Source of the DNA: Microvelia longipes
Taxonomy: Eukaryota > Arthropoda > Insecta > Hemiptera > Veliidae
NCBI GenBank assembly: GCA_018340805.1
Contig: JACMZG010001913.1
Span: 14,472,290-14,536,289 of the forward strand
Reading direction: 5' to 3'
DNA length: 64,000 nt
How positions within the stretch are numbered: the stretch's first letter is position 1; every line of letters begins with the position of its first letter. Position numbers and translations under genes: made by a program. Below, in pieces: positions 21,820-44,139 of the stretch. The notes under the pieces were generated by a model. The model was not told the origin of the DNA and did not search any database. It was given only the letters and a program-made list of their open reading frames with translations.

Positions 21820-22340
21820 ATAATTATTTATACACCAAGGGAGAAAATAATGCAATTATTTCCTTGAGCAGTTAGTAGGTTCCTATGGTGAAAGCCGAGG
21901 AAACCAAAGCATTTAACTCTCGAGGCGGAGCTGAGGTATTTATGTTTTTAACTAACGAGGCAAAACCGAGAGTGTTATGACTATTATCTCCCGAGTAAAA
22001 GCCGAGGTATGATTACGAGGGTAAAAATAGCATTTTACTCCCATGGTGCATACAAGATTTTATCTCCTGACGTTGACGTCATTTAGTTATTGTTATATTT
22101 TAATTTTATACGTTTTGTTGTATTTTATTCTAGGGGGATCGGACCCTCCTTATAAATTTTAGGGGTGCTGCCCTCAAAAAATCAAATATTTTTTAATTGC
22201 TCCAAACAACTTCTTTTTATCTGAAACGGATTTCTTGCCAATAACAACTTTTTTTTATTGGCCTGACCACCATTTTTTTTGGTCTGGTCTGCCCTGATAA
22301 ATTTTGATCGTGCCGCCCTCGAGAAAGATTTACTAAAATT
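21820..22340 (+). repeat. Interspersed repeat R2, copy 1
   Basis: Runs from 'caccaagggagaaaataatg' through 'accaaagcatttaactc', 'gacgtcatttagttattgtta' and 'tcggaccctccttataaat' to 'gccctcgagaaag'. It shares order and sequence with 44140-44510. It holds internal near-repeats of 'gaggcaaaaccgag'. No coding region was recognised. Confidence 0.65.
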
Positions 22341-22649
22341 GATTGGTCCCTTGTATAAATTTATAAATAGATATTTATATCTATTTACATCCTATATATC
22401 TATTATATTATTTATATCTATTATCAATATATAATTATATATTGGCCCTAACCCCAATAATTGGAAAAACTTTTTATTCCCAAAGAAGAAAAATTTACTT
22501 CTTACTTCCTAGAGAGTAAAAAGTGTTTTTTACTCCCTAAAAATCAGTAAATAAACTTCATATTATACACCGTCTGGAGATAAAACATTTTATTGAATAT
22601 ATTTTATTGAATTTCACGAATTATCTCAAAATTACACAAATCACCAACC
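22341..22649. other. TATATC-rich simple sequence and unannotated DNA
   Basis: Short TATATC-like repeats at 22360-22445, then a stretch with repeated 'tttactccctaa' motifs; no gene. Confidence 0.4.
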
Positions 22650-22890
22650 TTTGCCGCCACCGTCGTTAAAGCGTTATTATTTATACTTATCTTTTATACA
22701 AGAGAAATCTGGGGACCGCAATTCCAGGTTGCACTTTCATTTTACATATGTAAATGAGGAATTTATGCAAGATGTCAAATACATTTTTACCAACTTAAAA
22801 CTACACTTTAAGAGTAACGATTGCCACTACTACCTGAGGTTGTTCCCGCAAGGACTATCTCTGACCTAAACTGGTATTATTATGTATTAT
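22650..22890 (+). mobile_element. tRNA-derived SINE (copy S4, diverged)
   Basis: The head 'ccgtcgttaaagcg...gagaaatctggggaccgcaattcc' and the body 'aaaactacactttaagagtaac...actacctgaggttgttcccgcaagg' match the SINE at 28797-29052 in the same order, ending in 'tattattatg'. The promoter boxes are degraded. Confidence 0.55.
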
Positions 22891-23033
22891 ATTGATATTA
22901 CAAAAATTAACTGCTTTTACAAGAAATTAAGATACTAATGTTGCTTGGACAAAAATTTTAGGACGAACTATCTTAAGTATTATACCCTAGGTAGATATAG
23001 TCATTACTGCACGAAAAGAGTTGTTATGACATG

Positions 23034-23036
<3 letters not shown>

Positions 23037-23105
<69 letters not shown>
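23037..23105. repeat. (TA)n microsatellite
   Basis: Pure TA run interrupted once. Confidence 0.95.
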
Positions 23106-23760
23106 TGCGGACTCGCTTCTCCCGTTTTCAGATGGTAAATGCATCCGTATTATTCTCAGCGGTCACCTATATAGCACTGACCACACTCAATGCTCCCTAA
23201 TGTTTTTGATCCAACCAAAACATGGATATACTTGTGGTATTAAAACGAAACAGTGTATTTATTTATAAGGTAATAATATAAACTTCTACTAAATTTCAAC
23301 TCAATTGGACCATTTTCCAATTTTTTAAAAAACGTACACAAGTCATTCAATAAAATTTGAACTATTGCTGATAATGAGATGAAACTTAGCACATATGTTA
23401 GTCTTATACATAGTCACATCCGTGCCAAATCTCAATCCGATCATTTTTCCGCGTTTTATTTTTCGAATTTTAAGTCATTATTGTGGGTTAATGACGTCAT
23501 AAAAAAAATATTTTTCTAATAGCACAACAACAGCGATAGACTGGTTTTTGTAGAAAATTTCACCTTTCTAGCATAAATACACCGGGCGCTAAGATGATAA
23601 CAGACTCACGCACATACAGACAGAAAACTTTGATAAAACCACTAAGGAGACCTTAACACACCTGAAACGGATATTTCCGGTTTCAACCCGGTTTTGGAGT
23701 TTTCGCAAACAATACTTTTCTTATATACCTCTGGTATAAATGTGAAAAAGTATAAATTGT
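23106..23760 (-). repeat. Interspersed family F2, nearly complete copy
   Basis: In reverse orientation it has the F2 order: 'gactcgcttctcccg', 'tgatccaaccaaaacatggatatac', 'aacttagcacatatgttagtcttatac', 'ttccgcgttttat', 'atgacgtcata', 'ccgg...gaaacggatatttccgg' and the end 'tatacctctggtataaatg'. Confidence 0.65.
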
Positions 23761-24119
23761 TAATCTTCTCACTCATAAAATAGTTACAAAAAGAATTCGA
23801 ACCTGCCGTTGAGGTGCTACTGTTACATAATGGTTTTGCCATATTACAGGAGGTTATAAATCGATTTGAAAATAATAAAACTAGTTATAATTTATAAATA
23901 AAGCTATCAATTCTTTAGAATTATGCTAAATATTGCATTATAATTTCCAAACACGGAAGCTTCGTATCGTATTACACATTGCGTGTTCATAAAAATTATT
24001 TATTCATAATTTAAAAAATATGCATCCCCTCTTTCTTAGTACATTGCTCATTCTAGTGCTAAGAATATGAACAATTAGTGTAATGATAATTGATTTATTA
24101 AAAATAAATTATTATTAAA

Positions 24120-24480
24120 AAATCGGGTACGGTGTACCTCAGAACTTCTCCTCATCACATCGGACTCGCTACGGTCACCCTCCCTTCTTCGGACGCGCTA
24201 AGCTCGTCCTCAGATAGCTAATACATATCGAACACATGTACCAAATTTCAACTTAATTAAATTATTTTCACAAGACATCTGATTCCAATGAATCTAATGC
24301 TGACAATACAATAAAACTTAGCACATATGTTAGTCTTATACATGGCTACATGCGTGCTACATCTTAATCCAATCGCAACATTTTTCCGCGTTAATTGATT
24401 TTTCAAACTTTTTGCTGAGTTATTGAAGTCATAAAACAATTATTTTCCGGATTTTACCAATTTTTCTGATTGAAAATTTA
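24120..24480 (-). repeat. Interspersed family F2, partial copy
   Basis: Contains 'tcatcacatcggactcgctacgg', 'cttcggacgcgctaagctcgtcctcag' and 'aacttagcacatatgttagtcttatacatggctacatgcg', in the same order as other reverse copies. Confidence 0.65.
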
Positions 24481-24955
24481 TCTCTAATACCGCAGAATGT
24501 CTATTGGGACATTCGTCATCATTGATGGCTCAGCATAATGTCATGTCCCACTCTGTTTCGCCGACAGAGCCTGAGCTCACTCTGACCTTTAATTAATTTC
24601 GAAGAATAATATACCAGAGACAAGTGGTGCTCTCTTACCGCCATCGTGCATGGCAAGCAAAACATATATCCATTTGATACTACAGAGTTTTGCAAAACAT
24701 GAATAGTTGACACAATATAATTGTGCGAGACACACCTAGGGAATGTAACAAGCAAAATGCAATGCTACATCTGGGAACTGTTCCATCATTCGACATTTGT
24801 CATCATTGATGGCTCGATATAATGTCATGTCCTACTCTGTTTCGTTGCGTCTTACTCATTCTTTTTATGAGTTTGTTATCAGGAGTAGAAAAAATAAATG
24901 ATATCCATTCTTTTAACACTACCAAACAATCCTATCCTTTAGAATAGATCAAGAG
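24481..24955. repeat. Unannotated DNA with a short direct repeat
   Basis: 'cattcgtcatcattgatggctcagcataatgtcatgtcccactctgtttcg' (24511-24561) is repeated with changes at 24791-24843, about 280 bp apart. No gene was found. Confidence 0.5.
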
Positions 24956-25223
24956 CCCAGGGGTGTTTTGTTAATAAAAAGTGTAATGGCTGGAACCGGT
25001 CTCAATTTTTCGTAAATACCTTCCTGAACAAGGATCTGCAATTCTGCAGACTCGTATCGGATGGGTGTCCCAGGCAGAACGCATTTTAGGGGTCAAAGGT
25101 TCTGCCTGGGACACCCATCCGATACGAGTCAGCAGAATTGCAGATCCTTGTTCAGGAAGGTATTTACGAAAAATTGAGACCGGTTCCAGCCATTACACTT
25201 TTTATTAACAAAACACCCCTGGG
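24956..25223. mobile_element. Foldback/MITE element with near-perfect arms
   Basis: The left arm begins 'cccaggggtgttttgttaat' and the right arm ends with its exact complement 'attaacaaaacacccctggg'. The arms are about 120 bases each, almost identical ('ctgcagactcg' against 'cgagtcagcag' is one of few differences), around a loop near 25085-25105. The low divergence points to a recent insertion or maintained pairing. Confidence 0.85.
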
Positions 25224-25849
25224 ATCTTGGTCTAGAATGATAGTTAATCTCATTCGATTTTTAATTTATTTTTATTTTATCATTTAAGTGCTTATCTTTT
25301 AATATAAAATTAGTAAACTATTTTCAGCACCCTTTTAATCTGCTGCTTTAAAGAAACATCTTAGAAAAATTGCTTTAAAATTTAAAGTCTGATTGTTAAA
25401 TCATTTATTATTTAAAACGATTTTATCGGATAATCTTTTTTTAAGTTTTCTTTACAGTATCTAAGGGAATTCCTTATACGAATAAATTTTTTACTAGCAT
25501 TTAAAAAATAGAGTTTTTGTAGACTAATGTAAATTGATTATTCTTTTAAAGCTGCGGTGATAAGAAATGTCTTTGAATATCTACAAAGATAAAATAAAGG
25601 AGAAGCTTGTTCGCCGGAAAATTATTATTTATCATAGTGTTACTGCTTAGGGAGTCACTTTGTCAAAAAATTCCGTTGAAGAGATCTGCAAACCTGTCGA
25701 AATTCCTTTCGAATCCTTCCAATTTTGCCCAGGTATACGGTTTATGCTCAGTCTGAGAAGTTGCATTACTAAATTAGAAATGCATTGTAACTTGTGACAA
25801 AGAGGCAATGGAAAAATGTTGCGATAAATTTGTAATTTGGTAAGCATGT
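25224..25849. other. No recognisable gene
   Basis: AT-rich; nothing recognised. Confidence 0.4.
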
Positions 25850-26280
25850 AGCCATTTATAATGCTAATATATGTGCTAAGTTTCATGTCATTATCACCAT
25901 TAGTTTAAGTTATATCGAATGACTTGTGTACGGTTTAAAAAAAAAAATACAACAAATTTTATTAAGTTAAAATTCGGTAAGTGTATATTTTTACGTAATA
26001 AATTAGTCAACTAAGTTTCGTTACAATAAGACAAGCATATCTATGATTTTGTTGGACCATAAAAGTTAAGCAGTTTCGAGCGTGGTCAGTATAAATTTTA
26101 ACGATTTGTAAATTCTGAGGATGATTGAAGTGAGTTCGAAGTAGGGAGGTTGAGCGTAGCGAATCCGATATGATGTGGAACAGTTCCGAGGTCCGAAAAA
26201 GAAAATTCCGAAGTTTTCGAAAAAAGAAATTCTTATTTATCCGCGATGCGTTCAATAGGTTTATACCATAGTTTTTAAAA
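25850..26280 (+). repeat. Interspersed family F2, partial copy
   Basis: 'gtgctaagtttcatgtcattatc', 'gaatgacttgtgtacg', 'aagtttcgttacaataagacaagc' and 'ggttgagcgtagcgaatccgatatgatg' are in F2 order. The block 'gatgattgaagtgagttcgaagtaggg' corresponds to the family's GACGAGCGAAGCGAGTCCGAAG. Confidence 0.65.
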
Positions 26281-26329
26281 ATTCAGGGAAAATAAGGCAA
26301 AAGATCTTTTTTTACTATTTGGATTCAAC

Positions 26330-26645
26330 TCACCGACATCGTCGAGTCGAAAAAGAAGAGAAGGAAAACTGCGAATTCCACAGTTTGACTTGTATTTACC
26401 TTTAATGTCTTTCTCTTAGCCGTTTATTCTTTTTATTATATCTGGTAATTTTTATTCATATTTACTTTATATTTGTTTTACTGTCTTAACTTTGTTATTT
26501 ATTTGTTTTTATTTATTGTTTTAGGATTGACTATTTATGGTTAATTTTTTATGGTTTCTATTTCTTTGTACAGGCACTGATGATGACCTCATGTAGGTTG
26601 AAAGCGCTTTGAATAAATTATAGTTTTGTGGAGAGACTCTTTTCT
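26330..26645 (+). mobile_element. Penelope-like 3' UTR fragment with hammerhead core
   Basis: A T-rich stretch like the 3' UTR at 12553-12780 is followed by a hammerhead core (26577-26603), an AT spacer and 'ttttgtggagagactc' at 26625-26640. This is the same 3' end as at 12790-12862. No coding part is attached. Confidence 0.55.
26568..26615 (+). ncRNA. Hammerhead ribozyme core H4 (Penelope-type)
   Basis: CTGATGA (26577-26583), stem II GACCT (26585-26589) with AGGTT (26595-26599), loop 'catgt', GAAA (26600-26603), then 'gcgcttt'. Stem II has a G-U pair replacing the G-C pair of H1, a change that keeps pairing and supports a maintained RNA fold. Confidence 0.6.
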
Positions 26646-27255
26646 TCGTTTCCTTAATTATGAACAACTCCACTGGTGCTCATTCTAAATCATATTTGGA
26701 TTCGTTTCCTAGAGGGCTAACTTTCTGTCTAAGTCTAAACGTTCTTTTAATGTAACTTTAAACCTTGTAAGTCTTAATTTAAAGTTTGAACGAACTAGAT
26801 ATTTAGTTATATCCACATGTGCCTCAACTATTACTATTACTAATAAAATATTACTGTATATATACCTAAAATATTATGTCAAAATGAAAACACTTAGCAT
26901 CAGGCTCAATAATTTAGATAAAATATATATTGTGATTTTTCACCGGCAGATTTTAGCTTTGTGCTGACTGCAATTGCTTTAGCTTAGCTTTTGACTTAAT
27001 AGAGCGCTATTTCTGTAAATAATCCAGCAAAAGATTCTTTGAAGATTGAAATGTAAAAAAAATTAATTAATTAATTTGTAATTCAAAAATTCCATTCATT
27101 AATTAAAGAATAATTCTAGTGGAGTTGAATAAGAATCTAATCTATGCTGAATATTGGTCTTAATTAATATTATGAATTATTTATTCAGTTAATAAACAGA
27201 GAAGACCAACGTAACTTGATTTGAATAAAATTATTCATTTTCCTCTACAACTCTG
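26646..27255. other. No recognisable gene
   Basis: AT-rich DNA. Confidence 0.4.
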
Positions 27256-27259
27256 ATTT

Positions 27260-27560
27260 AATGTTTTACTATTTCTCATTTATGCCGAAAATTTGTTGGA
27301 AAAGTTTTGTGTTTGCACTATATTCCGAAACTGAGACTGCACCTGAATTATCCGTTTCAGGTGTTTTAAGATCTACTGAGTGGTTTTCACTAAGTTGTCT
27401 GTTTGTATGTGTGTCAATGGGTGTATGTATGTGTACATGTCTACACAGCTTCCAGTCTGTTAAAGCAAAATAGTGTAAAATTGGTAAAAAAAAAACAATC
27501 CGGAAGTCTACTTGTGCGATCCGGAAAATATTTTTTTATGTTGCGATTAGCAAGCAAATA
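27260..27560 (+). repeat. Family F2, 5' part
   Basis: Shows 'tcatttatgccg', 'cctgaattatccgtttcaggtgttttaag' and 'gtggttttcactaagttgtctgtttg', the beginning of F2 as seen at 47277-47420. The 70-codon frame here is not a gene. Confidence 0.55.
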
Positions 27561-27592
27561 TTTCTAGGATTTTGAAAACAAGGAAACATTCG

Positions 27593-27733
27593 AGGTTAAT
27601 TAATGAAGACTTCATGCGAAACGTGGCGAAGCCACGTTTCGCATGGCGAAGCCAGGCATCTTCAGTGTAAACAAAAACCAAAACAAACAACCAACTCTAT
27701 TTCTATAGGACTGAAGTCTTCATTAATTAACCT
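27593..27733. mobile_element. MITE, 141 bp, with inner hairpin
   Basis: Terminal inverted repeats 'aggttaattaatgaagacttca' / 'tgaagtcttcattaattaacct' are 22 of 22 identical. Inside is a perfect hairpin 'gcgaaacgtggc...gccacgtttcgc' (27617-27641). The minus strand also reads CTGAAGA...GAAAC, a weak hammerhead-like pattern that I do not call. Confidence 0.75.
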
Positions 27734-28029
27734 AGAATTTTAATTCTTAACAGTCCAATAACTATTTTGTTAACAAGGAAACATGTTTAGACCAATTTTA
27801 AATTTAACATCCATGTAGTAATATATAAGACAAACAAATTTGCTAATTATCATCTCATTATTAGCACTAGTGCAATTTTATCTGATGAACCGGACAGACA
27901 GACGCTCGACTGAAAGTATAGGGGTATCGAAGATTATCTTCGAACCCCTAATAACATAATATAAATAAAATTTGATGCTTGTGCATCTCTTTATATCAGC
28001 AAGTTTTATTTTAACACTGCTAACCTACT

Positions 28030-28310
28030 CTGTTTGTTAGATATATAATGCAGGTAGTAAAAATTGAGGTCAGTTGGGGATGGGTGACCGATGCGGGAAT
28101 AAAACTGATGTTTTTACTGTCTAAGGAGAAACAAAAGGAGTCCGATGACGTACTGCAATATAAATTTGGTGACTTCAATGTTTTGAGGACGAGCAAAGCA
28201 TGTCTGAAGTTGTTGTGATGAGCTGAGAGAATCCGATATGTTAAGGAAAAGTTCCTAAATACTCTTTTCACGATTCATTGTGTTAATTTTTGCAGACTCA
28301 AACGTTGTTT
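28030..28310 (+). repeat. Family F2, 3' part
   Basis: 'tactgcaatataaatttggtg', 'tgaggacgagcaaagcatgtctgaag' and 'gagaatccgatatgttaaggaaaagttcc' match the F2 3' region. An earlier fragment is at about 27775-27960. Confidence 0.55.
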
Positions 28311-28334
28311 CTTTTCGGAATCAAACATGTTTTA

Positions 28335-28366
28335 GAGGCTGAGTTTTGAATTCAAAACTCAGCCTC
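28335..28366. repeat. Perfect 32-bp palindrome
   Basis: 'gaggctgagttttgaa' is followed at once by its exact reverse complement. Confidence 0.9.
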
Positions 28367-28796
28367 AACGTGTTTATATTGTGTATTTTCATTTCGAACC
28401 GACCAAGAAACCTCATTAGTTATTTTTTCCAAAGGGAACTTGCTAAATAGGGTGAAGTAGATCGGTTCACTATTTTGAAAATCTTCGTCTTAACGGGGAT
28501 TGAGCGACCTCCTTCTTGATTGCTAACTTTGCAATAAATGCTATAAAACTTTATAAGTGGAAAATATCATAAACTTGATAAAACCATAAAGAAGTTAATT
28601 AAAATAATAAAAGTTCTGAGTTTTCTCAAAAGTTCTGAACTAAGCAAAATATTCACGGGTAAATTGGCGAATCTATTAAAGGTAAATACCACTAAAAAAA
28701 TGTTCTACGTATGATTTTTTGTTCTGTGTAGTTTTTTAAACCCTTCACAATATCTACTGCTTTTAAAATATTGTTTTATAAAATATACGTTTCTTA

Positions 28797-29052
28797 TAGT
28801 ATAATAATAATAATAATGATATTGCCGGTTTAGAGCCTTGCGGCTCATCAGGGATAACCCATGCGGGAACCACCTCTGGTGGTAGTAACAACCGTTACGC
28901 TCAAAGTGTATTCTAAAGCTGGCGATAATTAATCTTAACAATAATCTTCTATAAACTGAGAGCGTAACCTGGGAAGCGAACCCCAAGACCTCCGTGGGTG
29001 TCAAAGGTCAGAAAAGACTAACGCCTTAACAACCTCGTCCACGGAGGTGGCC
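28797..29052 (-). mobile_element. tRNA-derived SINE, full-length copy S2
   Basis: On the minus strand: a tRNA-like head with A-box region 'cgtggacgaggttgttaagg' and B-box region 'ggggttcgcttcc' (from about 29050 to 28968), then a body, then 'accagaggtggttcccgc', 'atccctgatgagccgcaagg', and a tail of TTA repeats at 28800-28816. Intact head, body and A/T-repeat tail identify an RNA polymerase III SINE mobilised by a LINE. Confidence 0.75.
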
Positions 29053-29079
29053 CTAATAGTATACAATACTATATTATGT

Positions 29080-29357
29080 TTTACCTTTTGACTGCTTTTA
29101 ATTTAATGTTGATTGTTCTTAAATTAATTTTGACTGTTTTTAATTTAATTTTGATTGTTTTTAATTTAATTTGACTGTTTTTACTTTAATTTTGATTGTT
29201 TTATTTAATTTGACTGTTTTTAATTTAATTGTGATTGTTTTTAATTTAATTTTGACTGTTTTTAATTTAATTGTGATTTTTTTTAATTTAATTTTGACTG
29301 TTTTTAATTTAATTTAATCTTGACTGTTTTTGATTTAATTTTGATTGTTTTTAGGAT
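29080..29357. repeat. Tandem repeat, unit about 20-21 bp (TGACTGTTTTTAATTTAATTT)n
   Basis: About thirteen units alternating 'tgactgtttttaatttaattt' and 'tgattgtttttaatttaattt'. Confidence 0.85.
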
Positions 29358-29617
29358 AATTAAAACCAAATTACGATCTGCTAACCTTGCTAAAATGATC
29401 TCAAAAACATGATTTTAGCCAGCTCAGCTTGCCCGACGTCGCAATAGTTATTTTAGTTTTTATTATCCTGTTTTGTCATATTTATTTTATTTTTTTATTT
29501 TTGTAGTACAATCTGTACTTGGGTGTTTTCAATTTCTAACTTATTCACCTAAACTATACTTGTGTTTAGACGTGAAAGTTTGTGACATAATCCATTGTTA
29601 ATGTTATTTAAAAATAG

Positions 29618-29658
29618 CGACGTTTCGGGAGCAGGTACTTCTCCCATTATCAGGTTCT
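29618..29658 (-). ncRNA. Hammerhead-like core H5
   Basis: On the minus strand: CTGATAA (complement of 29647-29653), stem II GGGAG/CTCCC, five perfect pairs with a loop of nine bases, then GAAAC (complement of 29622-29626) followed by GTCG. One core base differs from CTGATGA. Confidence 0.45.
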
Positions 29659-29792
29659 TTTTGAAAAAGACGATGTGTGTTATGTGCAGAGTGTCAAAAT
29701 TTTAAATAGGATTTTAAAAGGTAGATAAGTTTAAAAGGGCGCCTCTATAACTCGTTGATACTTGCCTACTAAGTTGAGTTGATACAACAAAC

Positions 29793-29830
29793 GAACCTGG
29801 TGATGGGAGAAGTACCTGCTTCCGAAGCTT
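29793..29830 (+). ncRNA. Hammerhead-like core H6 (degenerate)
   Basis: CTGGTGA (29797-29803), stem II GGGAG (29805-29809) with CTTCC (29819-29823, one G-U pair), then GAAG. Two core positions differ from consensus, so it is probably inactive; it is the inverted partner of H5. Confidence 0.35.
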
Positions 29831-30065
29831 CGTTAAATGTACATACAATTCGCAATGGATTACGTCCAACAAATTTTACTTGCGTGTAAATTAATAATAA
29901 ATTTTACTTGCGTGTAATTAATTTAATTTGAGCACAAGACTTGACCTATATTTTATCTTCTATAATTTTATCTATTTGGTTAAAACGCCATTTTTATAGC
30001 AAAGTAAGACACATGTATCGTCTACTTTTAAACATATATTTAAATAGTTTGATGTTCTTATTCAA

Positions 30066-41351
<11,286 letters not shown>

Positions 41352-41584
41352 TTTATGTTGGTCTGTCTCGGCAACAAATTCCCAGAATATATTGGATCAA
41401 ATTTTAAGAAAGAAAACGTGCATGTAAATCTTGAGCTTGAAAACTGTTTGATAAATTTTTCCTTAAATTAATATTTTTTGGGGGGTATTTACCTAGATTG
41501 ACACTTTTGACATATGCTTGTATATAAGGTTTACTTAGCTTTAAAAAGCACCAACTATACATATGATATGAATAGATAAGTACA

Positions 41585-41710
41585 GGGATCAGGGCAGAGG
41601 AGGGGGGGGGAACTTAAATAATGAAAAGTTTGGATTCGATTATCGCAAGCTGCTAGAAATCAGCGCTGCGGCGGATCGGTGCGGATAACTAATGGACTAA
41701 CTCTGAAAGC
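41585..41710 (+). repeat. Interspersed repeat R3, copy 1
   Basis: 'aaaagtttggattcgattat', 'gcaagctgctagaaatcagcgctgcggcggatcggtgcgga' and a G-run before it. It is matched in reverse complement at 56030-56160. Part of the same repeat may return at 41915-41955. Confidence 0.7.
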
Positions 41711-42019
41711 TTTCCAAAAATTACCGATTATATTTTTAAACTTTAAATTTATGTAAACCATGGCAACTATTGGTTATGACAGCTGCATTTATTGCAATAA
41801 TAAAATTTTTCCTTAACTTAGTGAGCACCATCAGAGTGCACTTCCAGTTTAAGTATCTTTAGTATTTGGATATGGGTAAAGACTTAAACAGTAAGACTGT
41901 CGACTCAATGGTGAAAAATTTGGATTCCGGTCAACACTAGCGCGGTGGTGGATCTAACTTTATTCACATATAGAATATTTAAGAAATATTTAATTTAATT
42001 TATAAGATATAATTAGTCG

Positions 42020-42365
42020 AGACATCGTCGTGTCGATACAATGTAGAATCCTGCCATGTTAAAATATTAAAAATACAAATTTATGTAAAATCAGGACAGG
42101 AGTGTCACTTAACTAATTTTTGTCCAGTGCAAACTGAAGTTAAAGTGTCGAGTGTCGAGGTTATGAAGTGTCGATACAAACGAATATGAGACCAAGGAAA
42201 TGTGTCGACGTTATTTAGTGTCGAGACTATCACATGTCGAGACATCGTTATGCCATGTGTCGACATAACAACGATTTTGTACAGGACAGAAATGGGTAAC
42301 GTGACTCTCCTTGTACTGATTCTGCGTAAGATCAACACATGTGTCGACGTTACGTAGTGTCGAGA
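42020..42365. repeat. Cluster of TGTCGA motifs (diverged tandem repeat)
   Basis: About ten TGTCGA occurrences in 350 bases of AT-rich DNA, in recurring forms 'catgtgtcgacgttacgtagtgtcgagac' (42338-42366) and 'aatgtgtcgacgttatttagtgtcgagac' (42198-42226). It also has an inverted 'gtctcgaca...tgtcgac' tendency. Confidence 0.65.
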
Positions 42366-43465
42366 CCCCGGGGGTAACCCCCTATACTGAAGTTATTGAA
42401 ATAACTTTCCAAAAGTCCTCAGGCGACCTAGAATTGAATTATTATAAATTATATTTATTACTCATTACAGCTTAATTTTTTATGCATGTATTCACTGTTT
42501 AGACAACCTCAGTTAGCAGCATGATGCGCTGGTTTTTTTAAGATCCTCCCCTTGGTCATACTTAAATTGTGTGCTAAAAATTGAGCCTTAAATAATTTAA
42601 TTTAAAATAATGATTAGGTTAAAATAATGCTTTTAGTTTACAATTTAAAAAACAATAAAGTTGATTAGTAAACTATATACTTTGAATTTATCCATACATT
42701 TATATCTTTCTATTTCTTTTTGTATGTTTCTATTTTTAAAGTATGTATTGTTTATAGATGGTTTCTAGTTTATGCTGTAAAATGAATATTTGGATTGAAT
42801 TGAATTTGTATATTAAACTAGGAATAAGGACAAAGCTCAATACCAGTCATGATTTAAAGGCTCTAACTGAGAGCAGAGATGATTGGAGAGCTTCAACAAC
42901 CCCAACTAGGATTGATGGCTCAAGAAAAAGATTAAATATAACTCATTTTCTTTTTTTTAAAAAAAAAATTGGTATTAAGCCGTTCTTATGATATTCTAAA
43001 AAAATCCTGTCTTAAAAAGTTTAAAATAAATTTTATACTAAAAGATTATTAATAAACTTGATCAATTATTATCTATCGTGTAAATAATTATTATTAACTT
43101 AGTTTTTTTTTAAATATTTATGATTTTAGAGGTAAGTTATAAAATATTTTAGTCTTGATAATTCCTCGAGTGATCGTGTATACATTAACATACGATTTAC
43201 ATTCGTTTGCATGGTTATATTTCACAGTATCGTGATGTGATTCAATTTCGATTTCTTGGCAGTGCAATGTTATGTCATTTCACTGTAGACTGTCAGTTTC
43301 AGAGTATTACATATTGTTTTTTGAATTTTCATACTTATTTTCATACTTTTTTAGAGCTAAGAGTGAAGATTAAGGGATGTCAATTAGGCTCATTCAACTC
43401 GCCATGTTTCAAATCTCTGCATTGATTTATGTAGCAGTTTGTTGTTTTCTTTTTAGTCCTAATTA
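42366..43465. other. No recognisable gene
   Basis: AT-rich; nothing recognised. Frames at 42758 and 43207 have no family features. Confidence 0.4.
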
Positions 43466-43469
43466 TAAA

Positions 43470-44139
43470 AAAACCGGAACGAGGTATATCAGAAATTGTT
43501 ATCACCTCAACGGATTCTCTACGCTTTGCTCGCCCTTCAGCAGTTATCATTTTTTTTATAAATAACGGTATTCCTTTCACCTACTTTTACCAAGCTCGAT
43601 GCTGCATAACGCTAGTGATCATGTGGAAATTAAAAAATGTGTTCTTGTTTATCATATTACATAATAGAATCTTATCAAATTTTAACTCAATTTGGCGATT
43701 CTTTTATTTTTACCATTTTGTTAAAGCCTTATTTGATCTTATTTGAATTAAAAATAAACTAATCCTAATATTAATTACATGAAACAACTTCCTTTTAGTT
43801 CCTATGTAAGACTATTTGCGTGCTGAAATTCAAATCTATCCAAACATTAGCATTTTATGTGTTCTCGAAATTATTTTTATGAAAATTATATTCATTCAAA
43901 ATAATTTTTGGAAATCATACCTCGACCTAAACTTTAATTTTACGCCAAATTCAAGCCTCTTGTATAAACACTCTGTAAGCAACAATGATAGCAGTCTTAT
44001 ATACTTACGAAGGGACTAATTGACATAATCTACTCAAGAAGTCTTAAAAACACCTACAACGGATAAATTTGGTGAAATTTCGGTTTTGTTTTTTAGTGTA
44101 AATATAATACTTTTCCTATATATTTACGGTGCGAATGAG
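43470..44139 (-). repeat. Interspersed family F2, nearly complete copy
   Basis: In reverse: 'aaccggaacgaggtatatcag', 'cacctcaacggattctctacgctttgctcgcccttcagc', 'ttagttcctatgtaagac', 'cctacaacggataaa' and 'tttcctatatatttacggtgcgaatgagaaaa'. It is joined directly to repeat R2. Confidence 0.6.

Larger units (their letters stand above)
29600..29840. mobile_element. Inverted-repeat element with two head-to-head hammerhead-like cores
   Basis: 'cgtttcgggagcaggtacttctcccattatcaggttc' (29621-29657) is mirrored by 'gaacctggtgatgggagaagtacctgcttccgaag' (29793-29827). The two cores face each other as in the 15630-15866 element. Confidence 0.6.

Noticed and set aside
27617..27665. Hammerhead core on the minus strand (CTGAAGA...GAAAC)
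   Set aside because: The core differs at CTGAAGA, and stem II needs an internal loop. The hairpin is better explained by the MITE's own inverted repeat.
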